Both the position numbers and the translations under genes were made by a program. Shown here piece by piece: positions 37,318-48,381 of a stretch of 64,000 nucleotides of DNA. Origin of the DNA: Aeromonas dhakensis (GTDB lineage Bacteria; Pseudomonadota; Gammaproteobacteria; Enterobacterales; Aeromonadaceae); the NCBI RefSeq assembly GCF_000820305.1, contig NZ_CDBH01000022.1, forward strand, positions 1 through 64,000, in the 5' to 3' direction. The notes under the pieces were generated by a model. It worked only from the letters and a program-made list of their open reading frames with translations. It did not search any database and was not told the origin of the DNA. Positions within the stretch are counted from its first letter, which is position 1; the number at the start of each line of letters is the position of its first letter.

Positions 37318-39456
37318 GTGAATCCTATTGTAAAGTCATTCCAGTACGGTCAACACACCGTCACTCTGGAAACCGGTGTGATGGCCCGTCAAGCCACTGC
37401 GGCCGTCATGGTCAGCATGGACGATACCTGCGTATTTGTGACCGTCGTTGGCAAGAAAGAGGCCGATCACGGCCGTGATTTCTTCCCGCTGACCGTCAAC
37501 TACCAGGAGCGTACCTATGCTGCTGGTCGTATCCCGGGTGGTTTCTTCCGTCGTGAAGGTCGCCCGAGCGAAGGCGAGACCCTGATCTCCCGTCTGATCG
37601 ACCGTCCTATTCGTCCGCTGTTCCCGGAAGGCTTCCTCAATGAGGTTCAGGTGGTTGCCACCGTCATGTCCGTGAATCCGGCCGTCTCTCCCGACATCGT
37701 TGCCATGATCGGTGCCTCCGCGGCGCTGGCCATCTCCGGTATCCCGTTCGGCGGCCCGATCGGTGCAGCCCGCGTGGGTTACATGAACGGTCAGTACGTG
37801 CTCAACCCGACCACTACCGAACTGCCCCAGAGCGATCTGGATCTGGTGGTTGCCGGTACCGCCAACGCCGTGCTGATGGTGGAATCCGAAGCGGCCATCC
37901 TCTCCGAAGAGGTGATGCTGGGTGCCGTGGTATTCGGTCACGAGCAGATGCAGGCCGTTATCAACGCCATCAACGAATTCGCTGCCGACGTCGGCACCAA
38001 GCCGTGGAACTGGACTGCGCCTGCCGTCAACGAAGCGCTGAAAGCCAAGGTTGCCGAGCTGGCGACTGCCGAGCTGGGTGAAGCCTACCGCATCACCGAG
38101 AAGGCCGTGCGTTACGAAACCATCGGTGCCATCAAAGCTCGCGTGGTTGAGCAAGTGATCGCTTCCGGCGTGGAAGAAGATGCCAAGAAGATCGGCGAAG
38201 AGTTCCACAGCCTGGAAAGCCGCATCGTCCGTGGTCGCGTCGTTCGTGGCGAGCCGCGTATCGATGGTCGCGATCCGGAAATGATCCGCGCCCTGTCCGT
38301 CGCCACCGGCGTACTGCCGCGTGCCCACGGCTCCGCCCTGTTCACCCGCGGTGAAACCCAGGCCATGGTCGTTGCGACCCTGGGTACCGAGCGTGACGCC
38401 CAGAACATTGACGAGCTGACCGGCAACCGCGCCGATCGCTTCATGCTGCACTACAACTTCCCGCCATACTGCGTCGGTGAGACCGGCATGATGGGCAGCC
38501 CGAAGCGCCGCGAAATCGGTCACGGTCGTCTGGCCAAGCGCGGCGTTGCCGCCGTGATGCCGAGCGCCGACGAGTTCCCGTACGTGGTGCGCGTGGTGTC
38601 TGAAATCACCGAATCCAACGGCTCCTCCTCCATGGCCTCCGTCTGTGGTTCCTCCCTGGCGCTGATGGACGCCGGTGTGCCGATCAAGGCCTCCGTTGCC
38701 GGTATCGCCATGGGTCTGGTGAAGGAAGAAGAAGGTTTCGTCGTGCTGTCCGACATCCTGGGTGACGAAGATCACCTGGGCGACATGGACTTCAAGGTTG
38801 CCGGTACCACCGAAGGTGTGACCGCCCTGCAGATGGACATCAAGATCGAAGGCATCACCAAAGAGATCATGGAGATTGCCCTGAAGCAAGCTCGTGGTGC
38901 TCGCCTGCACATCCTGAAAGTGATGGACGAAGCCATCCAGGCGCCGCGTGCCGAGATCTCCGATTTCGCCCCGCGCATCCACACCATCAAGATCAACCCG
39001 GAGAAGATCAAGGACGTCATCGGCAAGGGTGGTTCCGTGATCCGCGCCCTGACCGAAGAGACCGGCACCAACATCGAGCTGGATGATGACGGTACCGTCC
39101 GCATCGCCGCCGTTGACGGTGACGCCGCCAAGGAAGCGATCCGCCGCATCGAGGCCATTACCGCCGAGATCGAAGTGAACCGCATCTACGAAGGCAAGGT
39201 CGTCCGTCTGGCCGACTTCGGCGCCTTCGTCAACATCCTGCCGGGCAAAGACGGTCTGGTACACATCTCCCAGATCACCGATGCGCGCGTGCAAAACGTG
39301 GCCGACTACCTGAAGATCGGTGACGTGGTGAAGGTGAAGGTACTGGAAGTGGACCGTCAGGGCCGCGTGCGTCTCTCCATCAAGGAAGCGAACGCCCCGA
39401 CCGAAGCTGCCGCCGCTCCGGCTGCCGTTGCCGTCGAAGAGCCGGCTGCCGAATAA
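37318..39456 (+). CDS. pnp: Polyribonucleotide nucleotidyltransferase (PNPase, GTG start)
   Basis: 712 residues (E. coli 711). Phosphorolytic 3'-5' exoribonuclease and degradosome component. Two RNase PH domains, a helical linker, KH domain ([15 protein letters not shown]) and S1 domain ([18 protein letters not shown]). Starts at GTG with AAGGAA six bases upstream, matching the MLNPIV family start; a longer upstream frame overlaps the promoter. Terminator follows. Confidence 0.98.
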   Translation: MNPIVKSFQYGQHTVTLETGVMARQATAAVMVSMDDTCVFVTVVGKKEADHGRDFFPLTVNYQERTYAAGRIPGGFFRREGRPSEGETLISRLIDRPIRPLFPEGFLNEVQVVATVMSVNPAVSPDIVAMIGASAALAISGIPFGGPIGAARVGYMNGQYVLNPTTTELPQSDLDLVVAGTANAVLMVESEAAILSEEVMLGAVVFGHEQMQAVINAINEFAADVGTKPWNWTAPAVNEALKAKVAELATAELGEAYRITEKAVRYETIGAIKARVVEQVIASGVEEDAKKIGEEFHSLESRIVRGRVVRGEPRIDGRDPEMIRALSVATGVLPRAHGSALFTRGETQAMVVATLGTERDAQNIDELTGNRADRFMLHYNFPPYCVGETGMMGSPKRREIGHGRLAKRGVAAVMPSADEFPYVVRVVSEITESNGSSSMASVCGSSLALMDAGVPIKASVAGIAMGLVKEEEGFVVLSDILGDEDHLGDMDFKVAGTTEGVTALQMDIKIEGITKEIMEIALKQARGARLHILKVMDEAIQAPRAEISDFAPRIHTIKINPEKIKDVIGKGGSVIRALTEETGTNIELDDDGTVRIAAVDGDAAKEAIRRIEAITAEIEVNRIYEGKVVRLADFGAFVNILPGKDGLVHISQITDARVQNVADYLKIGDVVKVKVLEVDRQGRVRLSIKEANAPTEAAAAPAAVAVEEPAAE

Positions 39457-39470
39457 GCCTCTGCTTGCTG

Positions 39471-39500
39471 AAAAAGCCGACCTCAGGGTCGGCTTTTTTT
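39471..39500 (+). terminator. Intrinsic terminator of pnp
   Basis: AAAAAGCCGACC/GGTCGGCTTTTT stem, 4-nt loop, long T tract. Confidence 0.92.
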
Positions 39501-39585
39501 ATATTTGTGGCCTGATGTTGTCTCTCTTGAGGCCCCTTGTTATAACGAAAGGCTTCTCGCGCGACGGGCAACAAGGAGCAGTGTG

Positions 39586-40803
39586 ATGTCGTGGGCCCTC
39601 CTCAGACAGTTTCCTCCCCTGGTCTGGACCGTGATCCTGGGCACCTTCATGGTGCGCACCAGCTATTACATGGTCTGGCCGTTTCTCTCCATCTTGCTCT
39701 ATCGGGAGTATGGTCTCTCGGCGACCACCATCGGCGCCATGCTGGGGGCGACCGCGGCCATCTCCACCCTGGTCAGCTTCTATGGCGGCTGGCTCTCCGA
39801 CAAGCTGGGGCGGCGCAACATCTTGCTGGCGGGCTGCCTGGTCTCGGTGCTCTGCTACAGTCTGCTCGGCTTTTCCCACTCTGTGTTCTGGCTCGGGCTC
39901 GGGGTGCTCGGCAGCGGCCTCTCCTCCGGTCTCATCGATGCGCCCGGCAAGGCGTTGATGGCCGATAGTCTGGCTTCGGCCAAGGCCCGTGAGCTGGCAT
40001 TGCACCTGCGTTACTTTCTGCTCAACCTGGGGGCGGCCCTCGGCCCCTTGCTGGGAGTGACCCTGGGCATCAATGCCCAGCAGCAGACCTTCCTGCTGCT
40101 CAGCAGCAGCTATCTGCTGCTGGGGGCTGCCTTCCTTTGGGGATTTGCGCAAAGCAGGGTTGCGGTGACCCGTGGCAACGAGCTGGGCTTGCGGGTGGCC
40201 ATCAAGGTGCTGTGGCGGGATCGGGGCTTCTTGCTGCTGGTGCTGGCCAACCTGCTGATGAACCTGGTCTATTCCCAGTTCCACTCACCGCTGGTGCAGT
40301 ACCTGACCCGGGCCGGGACCCCGGAGGTGGCGAGCCTCATCGCCATCCTGGTGGCCACCAATGCCCTGACCGTGGTGCTGCTGCAGTTTCCTCTGCTGCA
40401 TCTGCTGGCCCGCTGGCCGGGCAAGGTGCGCCTGCAGGTCGGCATCACCCTGTTTCAGGGGGCTCAGGTGCTGTTTGCGCTGGGGGATCCGCAGCAGTGG
40501 TCGCACTGGATCGGCGCCGTGCTGATGCTGAGCGTGGGAGAGACCATATTGTTCCCGCTGCTCAACGTGCTGATCGATCAGATGTCGCCCCCGCATCTGA
40601 AGGGGAGCTACTTCGGGGCCGGCGCGCTGGCCGGGCTGGGTGGCGCCATCGGCGCCCTGCTGGGAGGCTGGCTCCTTGCCCAGTGGAGCGGGCAACTGCT
40701 CTATGCGTTGATGGCGCTGCTCTGTCTGCTGACCTTCCTGCTCTATGAGTGGGGCGCCCGCATTCCGCGCCCCGAGCTGGCCCGGGCCAACCCGGGTCAG
40801 TGA
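39586..40803 (+). CDS. MFS transporter
   Basis: 405 residues with about twelve hydrophobic spans. The loop after span 2 reads GGWLSDKLGRRNIL, the major facilitator signature. General drug/proton antiporter look (long hydrophobic segments without charged substrate motifs), but substrate cannot be told. ATG at 39586 has AAGGAG upstream. Its stop overlaps the convergent GGDEF gene by seven bases. Confidence 0.88.
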   Translation: MSWALLRQFPPLVWTVILGTFMVRTSYYMVWPFLSILLYREYGLSATTIGAMLGATAAISTLVSFYGGWLSDKLGRRNILLAGCLVSVLCYSLLGFSHSVFWLGLGVLGSGLSSGLIDAPGKALMADSLASAKARELALHLRYFLLNLGAALGPLLGVTLGINAQQQTFLLLSSSYLLLGAAFLWGFAQSRVAVTRGNELGLRVAIKVLWRDRGFLLLVLANLLMNLVYSQFHSPLVQYLTRAGTPEVASLIAILVATNALTVVLLQFPLLHLLARWPGKVRLQVGITLFQGAQVLFALGDPQQWSHWIGAVLMLSVGETILFPLLNVLIDQMSPPHLKGSYFGAGALAGLGGAIGALLGGWLLAQWSGQLLYALMALLCLLTFLLYEWGARIPRPELARANPGQ

Positions 40804-41879
40804 GTACCCTTCTGGGCGACCTGTTTCATCGCCTTCTTGGCGGCATACATGCGCTCGTCCGCCAGCCGGATCAGGCTGTTGCCCTCGTCGAACTGCACCG
40901 GCCCGGTCTGCACCAGCCCTATGCTGAGGGTCACGTCACCGGTCCGTTCGGCCAGTGTCTTGTTGAGACGGGGCAGGAAGACGTCCCTGGCCTGATCCTC
41001 GTTGCAGTTGGGCAGGATCAGGCAGAATTCATCCCCGCCGTAGCGGAAGCAGCAATCTTCCACCCGCGACACCTGGCGAATGCAGTCGCCGACGATGCGC
41101 AGGATCTCGTCCCCGCGCTGATGGCCCTGGGTGTCGTTGATCTGCTTGAAGTCATTGATGTCGAGGTAGGCGATGACCACAGGCTCGGAGCGACGCTGGC
41201 AGGTGCGCAGGGTGCGGGTGAGGTTCTCCTGCAGATGGCGCACGCTGAGCAGGCCTGTGAGGGCATCGGTCCGGCTCATCTCCTCCAGCTGCTGGGTGCG
41301 TTCGCGTACCTTCTCCTCCAGCGCCTTGGCGTAAAGCTCGGATTTCTCCTTGGAGGATTCGATCTCCGACACCAGGCTGCGGATATAGGTCTCAAACACC
41401 AGGGTGATGTCGAACAGGAACAGCTTGTCGAGGGCGGTGAGCATGGTGACCCGCTCCTGCTCGCTGGGGATCTGGGTGAAGATATCCTCGATGAGCAGCC
41501 CTTTCAGGGTGTTGATGGCGGCCAGGTAGAGCTTGGGTTCCACCCCGATCCGCTTGTGCACCAGCCCGATGCGCAGCCGGTTGTTGACGTACTCCAGGTC
41601 ATACAGACCGCTGAACAGGTCGAGAATGTAGCGGCGCTGGGCCGCCCGCAGTCGGGTGAGGGTGTCGGCGTCGCCGATCAGCAGGGCAATCTCGGTGATC
41701 CCGGTCTGCAGGGTGTAGAACTTGTCGACCAGGGCGTCGATGTGGGGCTCGATCTTGGGACGATAGCTGGCGAGCAGGAGGAAATCCTGCTCGTCCAGCA
41801 GCAGCAGCTCCTTGCGATGGGCGATTTCGAACTCTGTGATCCGCATCTGCTCCAGCAGCGTCTGTTCGGTTGGGTTCAT
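40797..41879 (-). CDS. Globin-coupled sensor diguanylate cyclase
   Basis: 360 residues. Residues 1-150 resemble the globin domain of haem oxygen sensors, with the likely proximal histidine in GLVHKRIGVEPKLYL; a helical linker follows, then a GGDEF domain with an intact RYGGDEF active site and an RxxD inhibitory site (RVED) five residues before it. Predicted to make c-di-GMP under control of O2 or another gas ligand, like DosC/DgcO. No signal or membrane segment, so cytosolic. Start chosen at MNPTEQ; the earlier GTG is less supported. Confidence 0.85.
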   Translation of the reverse strand: MNPTEQTLLEQMRITEFEIAHRKELLLLDEQDFLLLASYRPKIEPHIDALVDKFYTLQTGITEIALLIGDADTLTRLRAAQRRYILDLFSGLYDLEYVNNRLRIGLVHKRIGVEPKLYLAAINTLKGLLIEDIFTQIPSEQERVTMLTALDKLFLFDITLVFETYIRSLVSEIESSKEKSELYAKALEEKVRERTQQLEEMSRTDALTGLLSVRHLQENLTRTLRTCQRRSEPVVIAYLDINDFKQINDTQGHQRGDEILRIVGDCIRQVSRVEDCCFRYGGDEFCLILPNCNEDQARDVFLPRLNKTLAERTGDVTLSIGLVQTGPVQFDEGNSLIRLADERMYAAKKAMKQVAQKGTH

Positions 41880-42013
41880 GACAGTTTCCCGAGCAAAAAT
41901 GAAGGCGCACACATTGTTATGTAATTGACAGTGTAGACATTAACAGCCGGGAGCAGGTTTTCAAATGGCGCAGTGTTGTGACAGATCAACTCTGCGCCCA
42001 TTTTTGCCTTGTG

Positions 42014-42367
42014 CTAGAAGGTGAGCACCTTGTGGGCGGCCAGGGTCCACTGGGCCAGCAGCGGCAGGGTGCCGATCTCGATCCCCTCGATGAGCGGCAG
42101 TGCCGTGATGCCGCGGGCATCGGTACAGGTCTTGCAAAGGCGGATGGTGACCCCCTGGGCCAGCAGGATCTCCAGCATCTGGCGCAGGTTGTAGCCCTCG
42201 GCCGGGGCCTGGCCCGCCAGGGCGGCGCTGACCGCGTCGGACATCAGAAACAGTTTCAGGCTGGTACCGCCCTGTTCGCCCAGGGCGATGGCCAGGCGCA
42301 GGGCATTGAACAGGGATTCGCTGCCATAGGGGGCGCCGTTGGCGATGATGACAATCTCTTGATTCAT
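42014..42367 (-). CDS. DsrE/YchN-like sulfur-relay family protein
   Basis: 117 residues from an ATG with AAGGAG upstream. Pattern IVIIANGAPYGSESLFNALRLAIAL, and a cysteine pair CKTC followed by DARGI as in DsrE/YchN proteins. In these homohexamers one cysteine can carry persulfide sulfur. No dsr or tus partner genes are nearby, so its partner is unknown. Confidence 0.8.
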   Translation of the reverse strand: MNQEIVIIANGAPYGSESLFNALRLAIALGEQGGTSLKLFLMSDAVSAALAGQAPAEGYNLRQMLEILLAQGVTIRLCKTCTDARGITALPLIEGIEIGTLPLLAQWTLAAHKVLTF

Positions 42368-42527
42368 AACGGACTCCTTGATGAAAGTCGCCATTGTAGA
42401 CCCAGCAGCCCACCATTGGCGTGACGTCGCACAAACTCTGTCGTAGCGGTTTGCCCACGCCTTGACCCGGCCGGCCGAGTACGGTCTGATAGGCGGCCAT
42501 CAAACATGACAGGGGAACGAGGTCGTT

Positions 42528-42920
42528 ATGTGGAAGGTTATCGGAATGAGCATGCTGCTGTTGGCCGGTCAGGCCTACGGCAGTGAGGCTGTCGGTTGCA
42601 AGGCGCGCCAGCAGGCCGTCAAGGAGCAGCTGGCCATTGCCAAGGCGCACGACAACGGGGACCAGGTGGCCGGGCTGGAGCGGGCCCTGCGCAATATCGA
42701 GACCCATTGCACCGATGCGGGCCTGTTCAAGGAGCAGCAGCAGCGGGTGGCCGAGCTCAAGGAGCAGGTCAACGAGCGGTTGGTCGAGCTGCAGAACGCC
42801 CGGGTGACGGGCAAGCCCGACAAGATCGCCAAGAAGCAGGCCAAGCTGGAAGAAGCCCAGACCAAATTGCTGGCCGCCCAGCGCGAGCTGGACGCACTCA
42901 GCAAGCTGATCAAATCCTGA
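42528..42920 (+). CDS. DUF1090 family periplasmic protein (YqjC-like)
   Basis: 130 residues with a signal peptide of about 19 residues (MWKVIGMSMLLLAGQAYGS) and a long, charged helical body with two cysteines (VGCKARQQ and THCTD). This is the DUF1090/YqjC pattern, function unknown. Single gene, closed by the terminator shared with fumC. Confidence 0.85.
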   Translation: MWKVIGMSMLLLAGQAYGSEAVGCKARQQAVKEQLAIAKAHDNGDQVAGLERALRNIETHCTDAGLFKEQQQRVAELKEQVNERLVELQNARVTGKPDKIAKKQAKLEEAQTKLLAAQRELDALSKLIKS

Positions 42921-42930
42921 TTTGTCGATA

Positions 42931-42963
42931 AAAAGAAGCCGGCGCAGCCCGGCTTCTTTTTTA
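42931..42963. terminator. Bidirectional terminator between DUF1090 gene and fumC
   Basis: AAAAGAAGCCGG/CCGGCTTCTTTT with a 6-nt loop and T tracts on both strands. Confidence 0.9.
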
Positions 42964-42987
42964 TAACGGGTATCCCTCCGGGATGGC

Positions 42988-44382
<1,395 letters not shown>

Positions 44383-44406
44383 CTCGTTCTCCCTTCATTG
44401 CGAAAA

Positions 44407-44428
44407 AGGGGCGACATCCTGCGCCCCT
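44407..44428 (-). terminator. Terminator of pepE
   Basis: AGGGGCG/CGCCCCT stem with an 8-nt loop; on the minus strand it is followed by TTTTTC. Confidence 0.75.
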
Positions 44429-44455
44429 GTCGAATTATCCGCCGGTCAGTGCCAA

Positions 44456-45184
44456 TCAGCCGCGCGGGCGAAACGGCGTCAGCTCGGCCAGCGGCGCCGC
44501 CGTGCTGAACTCCTGGGTGGTCTCGGCGTGCTTGAAGATCTTGAAGCCTTCGCCGCGGGCGCTCCAGTACTCGATCTGCTCGCCACTTACCTGCAGCAGG
44601 CTCGCCTCGCGCAGGGCCACCACGTGCTCGCTCGGGTTGATGGCGCAGAACTCGGCCAGGCGCTCGTCACGGGTCTCCCCCATGTGGCCGCTGATGCTGG
44701 CGTCCAGGTAGTGGGGGTTGATCTGCAGCGGGAACAGCCCCAGCGCCGGCAGCACGGCGGCGCTGCAGACCGGCATGTCGTTGGTGGTGCGGATGCTCGG
44801 GGTCGCCACGTTGCAACCGGCGCTCCAGCCCACATAGGGCACGCCCCGCTCGCGCACGGCGCGCTGGATGGGCACCACCAGGCCATTTTCGTGCAGCAGC
44901 TGGTTGAGGCGCCAGGTGTTGCCGCCGCTGATAAAGATGGCGTCAGCATGGTTTATCGCGTCCACCGGGTCATCGAACTGATGGATGCTGATGGCTTCCA
45001 CCCCCAGGCTCTCGCTGAGCTCCAGGGCACGGGCATCCCAGTCGCTGCGGATCACCGCGTAGGGGATGAGCAGGATGCGCTTGACCTGTTTGCGGGCGAG
45101 CAGGGTTTGCACCCGATCCCGGGCCCAACCGAGCAGGCCCGGGCATTCGGTGGCTTTGCCGTTGCTGAGAAGAAGCAGTTCCAT
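44456..45184 (-). CDS. pepE: Peptidase E (alpha-aspartyl dipeptidase)
   Basis: 242 residues, serine peptidase of family S51, cleaves Asp-Xaa dipeptides. Nucleophile Ser121 in GWSAGCN; ISGGNTWRLNQLL substrate loop. A longer in-frame extension upstream is discarded because MELLLLSNG is the family N-terminus. Transcribed alone. Confidence 0.95.
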   Translation of the reverse strand: MELLLLSNGKATECPGLLGWARDRVQTLLARKQVKRILLIPYAVIRSDWDARALELSESLGVEAISIHQFDDPVDAINHADAIFISGGNTWRLNQLLHENGLVVPIQRAVRERGVPYVGWSAGCNVATPSIRTTNDMPVCSAAVLPALGLFPLQINPHYLDASISGHMGETRDERLAEFCAINPSEHVVALREASLLQVSGEQIEYWSARGEGFKIFKHAETTQEFSTAAPLAELTPFRPRG

Positions 45185-45501
45185 GAAGCGTGTCCTCGAT
45201 AAGTGAAAGCGCGAAGAGGTCACCGGCCCCGGCCGGCTGACGGAAGCTCCCATTCTAGCCCGATCCGGCGCCGGGTTCTGTGATCGACTCGCCATGTACC
45301 CTGATGAGACCGTTTTTTGACCAAGTAGAGGCCCGGCAGTGGTGGGCCCGCGACAGGTGCCATGGTGCCGAGCGGGTGGCATATGGGCGCGATGAGGCTG
45401 CAGAGCAGAGGATATCCAGGGGTCAGTGGCCTGTTTGAATTTCGTCGGCGGCCACAAAAGCACAAGGGGACCCGCAGGCCCCCTTGGTCAGTCTGGCGCG
45501 A
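45185..45501. other. Intergenic region between pepE and the phosphatase-fold lipoprotein gene
   Basis: About 317 bp. It should contain the pepE promoter (minus strand) and, at 45470-45489, an AAGGGG/CCCCTT hairpin that may terminate the lipoprotein gene. The rest holds no convincing gene or motif. Confidence 0.5.
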
Positions 45502-46866
45502 TCAGTCGAGCTTGAAGTCGACCCACACCAGGCGGTGATCCGAGCTGACTCCCTTGGCGATGCCCAGCTTGGCGTCATACACCAGGTGGTAGCCAGGTTC
45601 GAAGCTGGCTGGCCAGAACACGCCGGAGGCGACCGCGTTCAGGTTGGCGGAGGGAAGCACGTGGTCAAGCTGCAGCCCGCTGCTGCTGGTGATGCGCTCC
45701 GGGGTGGGGCGGTTGTTGTTGCGCTTGCACTGATCCGGCTGGCTGGCGAGGCACTCGGGGCCGCCCTGGCTGACCGGGAGCAGGGCGCCGTTGGTGACGG
45801 CCTGATTGACCAGCACATGGTTGTGCAGATCCTGAATGGCGGTGAGGTCGCCATCGCCAATCTGGGGATCGGCGTTGAGATCGCCGGCGATGACGAACTT
45901 GGCGCCCGCGGGCAGGCCACCCGCCTTGCCGGCGTCATCCACCATGTAGCTGGCGGTCTCCACGTAGTCCTGCCAGAAGGCGACTTCGGCCCGGTTGTGC
46001 TTGACGTTGTGGCGCGCCGCGTTGCCGAAGATGGGCGGGGTCGGGTGGGAGATGAGGAAGTGGATCACCTCCTCCTTGTTGCCGCGCTTGATGCGCACCG
46101 GCACGTCGGCGTGGTTCTTGGACGAGAGCGGGAAGGCCTGCCAGGCGGCGTCGTCATACCAGGCATCGCCACACTGGCGGCCGGCCGGGATCGGCGCCTT
46201 GGCATTGTTGCAGTCGTCGATGACGGGGTTCGTTTCGCCCGGCATGTCCTTCCACTTGAATTTCTGGAAGGTGCGGATCTGTTTGGTATCGATGGGGTAC
46301 TGGGACATCACGGCGAAGGCGTACTGGCCGTGATAGTTGCCAAAGCCCCAGGCGTCGTCCGGCCCGTTGTTGACCTTGCCGTCCAGGTTGAGGTCATGGC
46401 CGCTCATCAGGCCGGTGTTGGTGGCGAAGTTCTGCAGCACCGGGTAGCTGATGGCCTTCACCTCGTCGTGCTGGGCGTGGGCCAGGTAGTTGTCGTTGAA
46501 GGCTTTGAGGTCCTTGGTGTCGCTGCCCTTGCCGTCATTGTCGAATTCGTTGAGCAGGAAGACGTCGGGTCGGGTGCGCTGCACTATCTCGGCGATGTTG
46601 CGGATCTGCTGCACGTCGAGGGCCTTGGTCTTCTCGGCGCCGCTCAAGGTGCCGTCGGCGAGGCGGGCCAGCAGGGCGTCCTGCTCGGTGCGGCTCAGAG
46701 CCAGTTCACCGGCGAGCATGCCGGCGGCGGTGCGATCGAAGGAGAGGTTGAAAGTAGCGAAGCGAACCATGGGGGTCGGGGTCTCGGAGTCATTATGGCT
46801 GTTACAGCCTGCCATCAATCCGAGGGAAATGGCAGCCGCGAGTAGGGACTTGCTGATATTTTTCAT
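45502..46866 (-). CDS. Lipoprotein with endonuclease/exonuclease/phosphatase fold
   Basis: 454 residues. N-terminal signal ends in LGLMAGC, a lipobox, so the mature protein is probably an outer-membrane or periplasmic lipoprotein. The body has the EEP metal-dependent hydrolase pattern: RFATFNLSF, LNEFDND, GDLNADPQIGDGD, and the terminal SSDHRLVWVDF histidine. It could be a nuclease, phosphodiesterase or phosphatase; substrate not deducible. Start at 46866 with GGA eight bases upstream. Confidence 0.85.
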   Translation of the reverse strand: MKNISKSLLAAAISLGLMAGCNSHNDSETPTPMVRFATFNLSFDRTAAGMLAGELALSRTEQDALLARLADGTLSGAEKTKALDVQQIRNIAEIVQRTRPDVFLLNEFDNDGKGSDTKDLKAFNDNYLAHAQHDEVKAISYPVLQNFATNTGLMSGHDLNLDGKVNNGPDDAWGFGNYHGQYAFAVMSQYPIDTKQIRTFQKFKWKDMPGETNPVIDDCNNAKAPIPAGRQCGDAWYDDAAWQAFPLSSKNHADVPVRIKRGNKEEVIHFLISHPTPPIFGNAARHNVKHNRAEVAFWQDYVETASYMVDDAGKAGGLPAGAKFVIAGDLNADPQIGDGDLTAIQDLHNHVLVNQAVTNGALLPVSQGGPECLASQPDQCKRNNNRPTPERITSSSGLQLDHVLPSANLNAVASGVFWPASFEPGYHLVYDAKLGIAKGVSSDHRLVWVDFKLD

Positions 46867-47006
46867 TGTAATATTCCGTAGCATCAATAAGTTATACCTT
46901 GCTCATGGGGAGCGAAGGCGGGCCCATTATAGGGATCCCGGTCGACAGCCGGGCTCTGAATGGGCCAAAGTGTGAGACCATTCACAGAGCAAAACGGGGA
47001 GGCGGG

Positions 47007-47855
47007 ATGAGTCGGCGACAAACGGCCCTGGTGGTCGAGGGGGGCGCCATGCGCGGCATTTTTGCCGCCGGGGTGCTGGATGCGTTTCTGGCCAAGGGGC
47101 GCACGGCGTTCGATCACTGCATCGGAGTGTCGGCCGGGGCGGTCAACTTGGCGGCCTTTCTGGCCGGCCAGCAGGGGCGCAACCACAACGTCATCACCGA
47201 CTACTCCTGCCGTCCCGAGTTCATCAACCTGGCCAAGTTCGTGCGTGGCGGCCACTGGCTCGATCTCGACTGGCTGTGGGCGATCACCATTCGCGAGTGC
47301 CGGCTCGATCTGGCGCGCTTTGCCGCCAACCCGGTGCCGCTGACCGTGGTGACCACCCGGGTGGCAGATGGTCAGGCCGCCTACCTCAGGGCCAATGCCG
47401 CAGAGCTGGAGCAGCAGATCAAGGCCTCCTGCTCGGTACCGCTGGTCTACCGGGACTTTGTGCGCATCGACGGGGAAGCCATGACGGACGGCGGGGTGGC
47501 CGACTCCATTCCGGTGCGCCACGCCTATGAACAGGGGGCGCGCGACATCACAGTGGTGCTCTCCCGCCCGCTGGGCTATCGCAAGCGCGCGCCGCGCCTG
47601 CCTGCCCTGCATCGCTACCTGCTGCGCGAGACGCCGGCGCTGGCTCGCGCCAGCCTGTCGCGCCATCAAAGCTACAACGATGCCATCGACTTCATCCGCC
47701 AGCCGCCGGCCGATTGCCGCATCCGGGTCATAGTACCGCCGGCAAACTTTCGGGTCGGCCGCATGACCACCGACCGGGCGAGGCTGGAGCAGGGTTACCG
47801 GATGGGCTGGCAGGCAGCCCTCGACTATCTGGCGGCGGAGCCGGTGCCGGCCTGA
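47007..47855 (+). CDS. Patatin-like phospholipase
   Basis: 282 residues. Ser-Asp dyad hydrolase: oxyanion GGAMRG, nucleophile Ser42 in GVSAGA, Asp161 in DGGVADS. Resembles E. coli YjjU. No signal peptide. GGGGAGG precedes the ATG, so the upstream in-frame start in the divergent promoter is rejected. Divergent from the EEP lipoprotein. Confidence 0.9.
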   Translation: MSRRQTALVVEGGAMRGIFAAGVLDAFLAKGRTAFDHCIGVSAGAVNLAAFLAGQQGRNHNVITDYSCRPEFINLAKFVRGGHWLDLDWLWAITIRECRLDLARFAANPVPLTVVTTRVADGQAAYLRANAAELEQQIKASCSVPLVYRDFVRIDGEAMTDGGVADSIPVRHAYEQGARDITVVLSRPLGYRKRAPRLPALHRYLLRETPALARASLSRHQSYNDAIDFIRQPPADCRIRVIVPPANFRVGRMTTDRARLEQGYRMGWQAALDYLAAEPVPA

Positions 47856-47903
47856 GGAGATTCGGTCGACCATAGGCAGCGTCGCTGGGACGAGATGCAA
47901 AGC

Positions 47904-47925
47904 ACCGGGGCAACCCGGTTTTTTT
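47904..47925 (+). terminator. Terminator of the patatin gene
   Basis: ACCGGG/CCCGGT stem, 4-nt loop, seven T residues. Confidence 0.8.
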
Positions 47926-48381
47926 GTGTCTGCGCCATCCCGGAACCCGGCCATGGCACATCGGCTTATTATGTGAATAAATAATTGTTTGCGATATTTT
48001 CGGCGAAGTGGTCACTATTATTCCGTTGAGCCGCTATCACTATTAAGCTCTGCTAAATAATGGCTGAGTCAACTTGTGACCAAATAAAATAATGGCTAGG
48101 GAACTTTTTGGGAAAAGGGTTTTTTGTAACCGCTTTAATATTCATTATTTTGTTTTTATTCATATAGATAAATGTGAATTGTTTATGCGGTAAAGATTAT
48201 TAGCGCAGGGTTGAAGCTGTTTACATCAATGGCGAATTGATAGCCTGACTTTATCTCGGCTACTGTCCCCTCTCGATTCGTTTGGGTAGCAAACGGATAC
48301 ACAAATAATAACAACAGAGACTGGACGCATTGATAAAGAGTCATCTTTATTGATTTTAATCCTGCCAAAGGAGCCGGAATA
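47926..48381. promoter_or_regulatory. AT-rich control region upstream of the isonitrile cluster
   Basis: About 450 bp, strikingly AT-rich between GC-rich genes, without a credible ORF. It contains two pairs of exact direct repeats: TCACTATTA at 48012 and 48037, 25 bp apart, and AAATAATGGCT at 48055 and 48087, 32 bp apart. Such DNA is a typical target for H-NS-type silencing and for spaced activator binding; the promoter could not be assigned. Confidence 0.6.
48012..48097. repeat. Two pairs of direct repeats upstream of isnA
   Basis: TCACTATTA (48012-48020 and 48037-48045) and AAATAATGGCT (48055-48065 and 48087-48097). Spacings of 25 and 32 bp are close to two and a half and three helical turns. 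Confidence 0.6.

Noticed and set aside
39505-39585. N-terminal extension of the MFS transporter
   Set aside because: Starts right after the pnp terminator, lacks a ribosome site, and is not membrane-like; the ATG at 39586 has AAGGAG.
48330-48365. TTGATA with a TTTTAA-like -10 as the isnA promoter
   Set aside because: The transcript would start at or inside the Shine-Dalgarno, so it cannot serve isnA well.
48183-48368. A 61-residue minus-strand frame in the AT-rich region before isnA
   Set aside because: No ribosome site and no family features; it lies in low-GC non-coding DNA where chance frames are expected.
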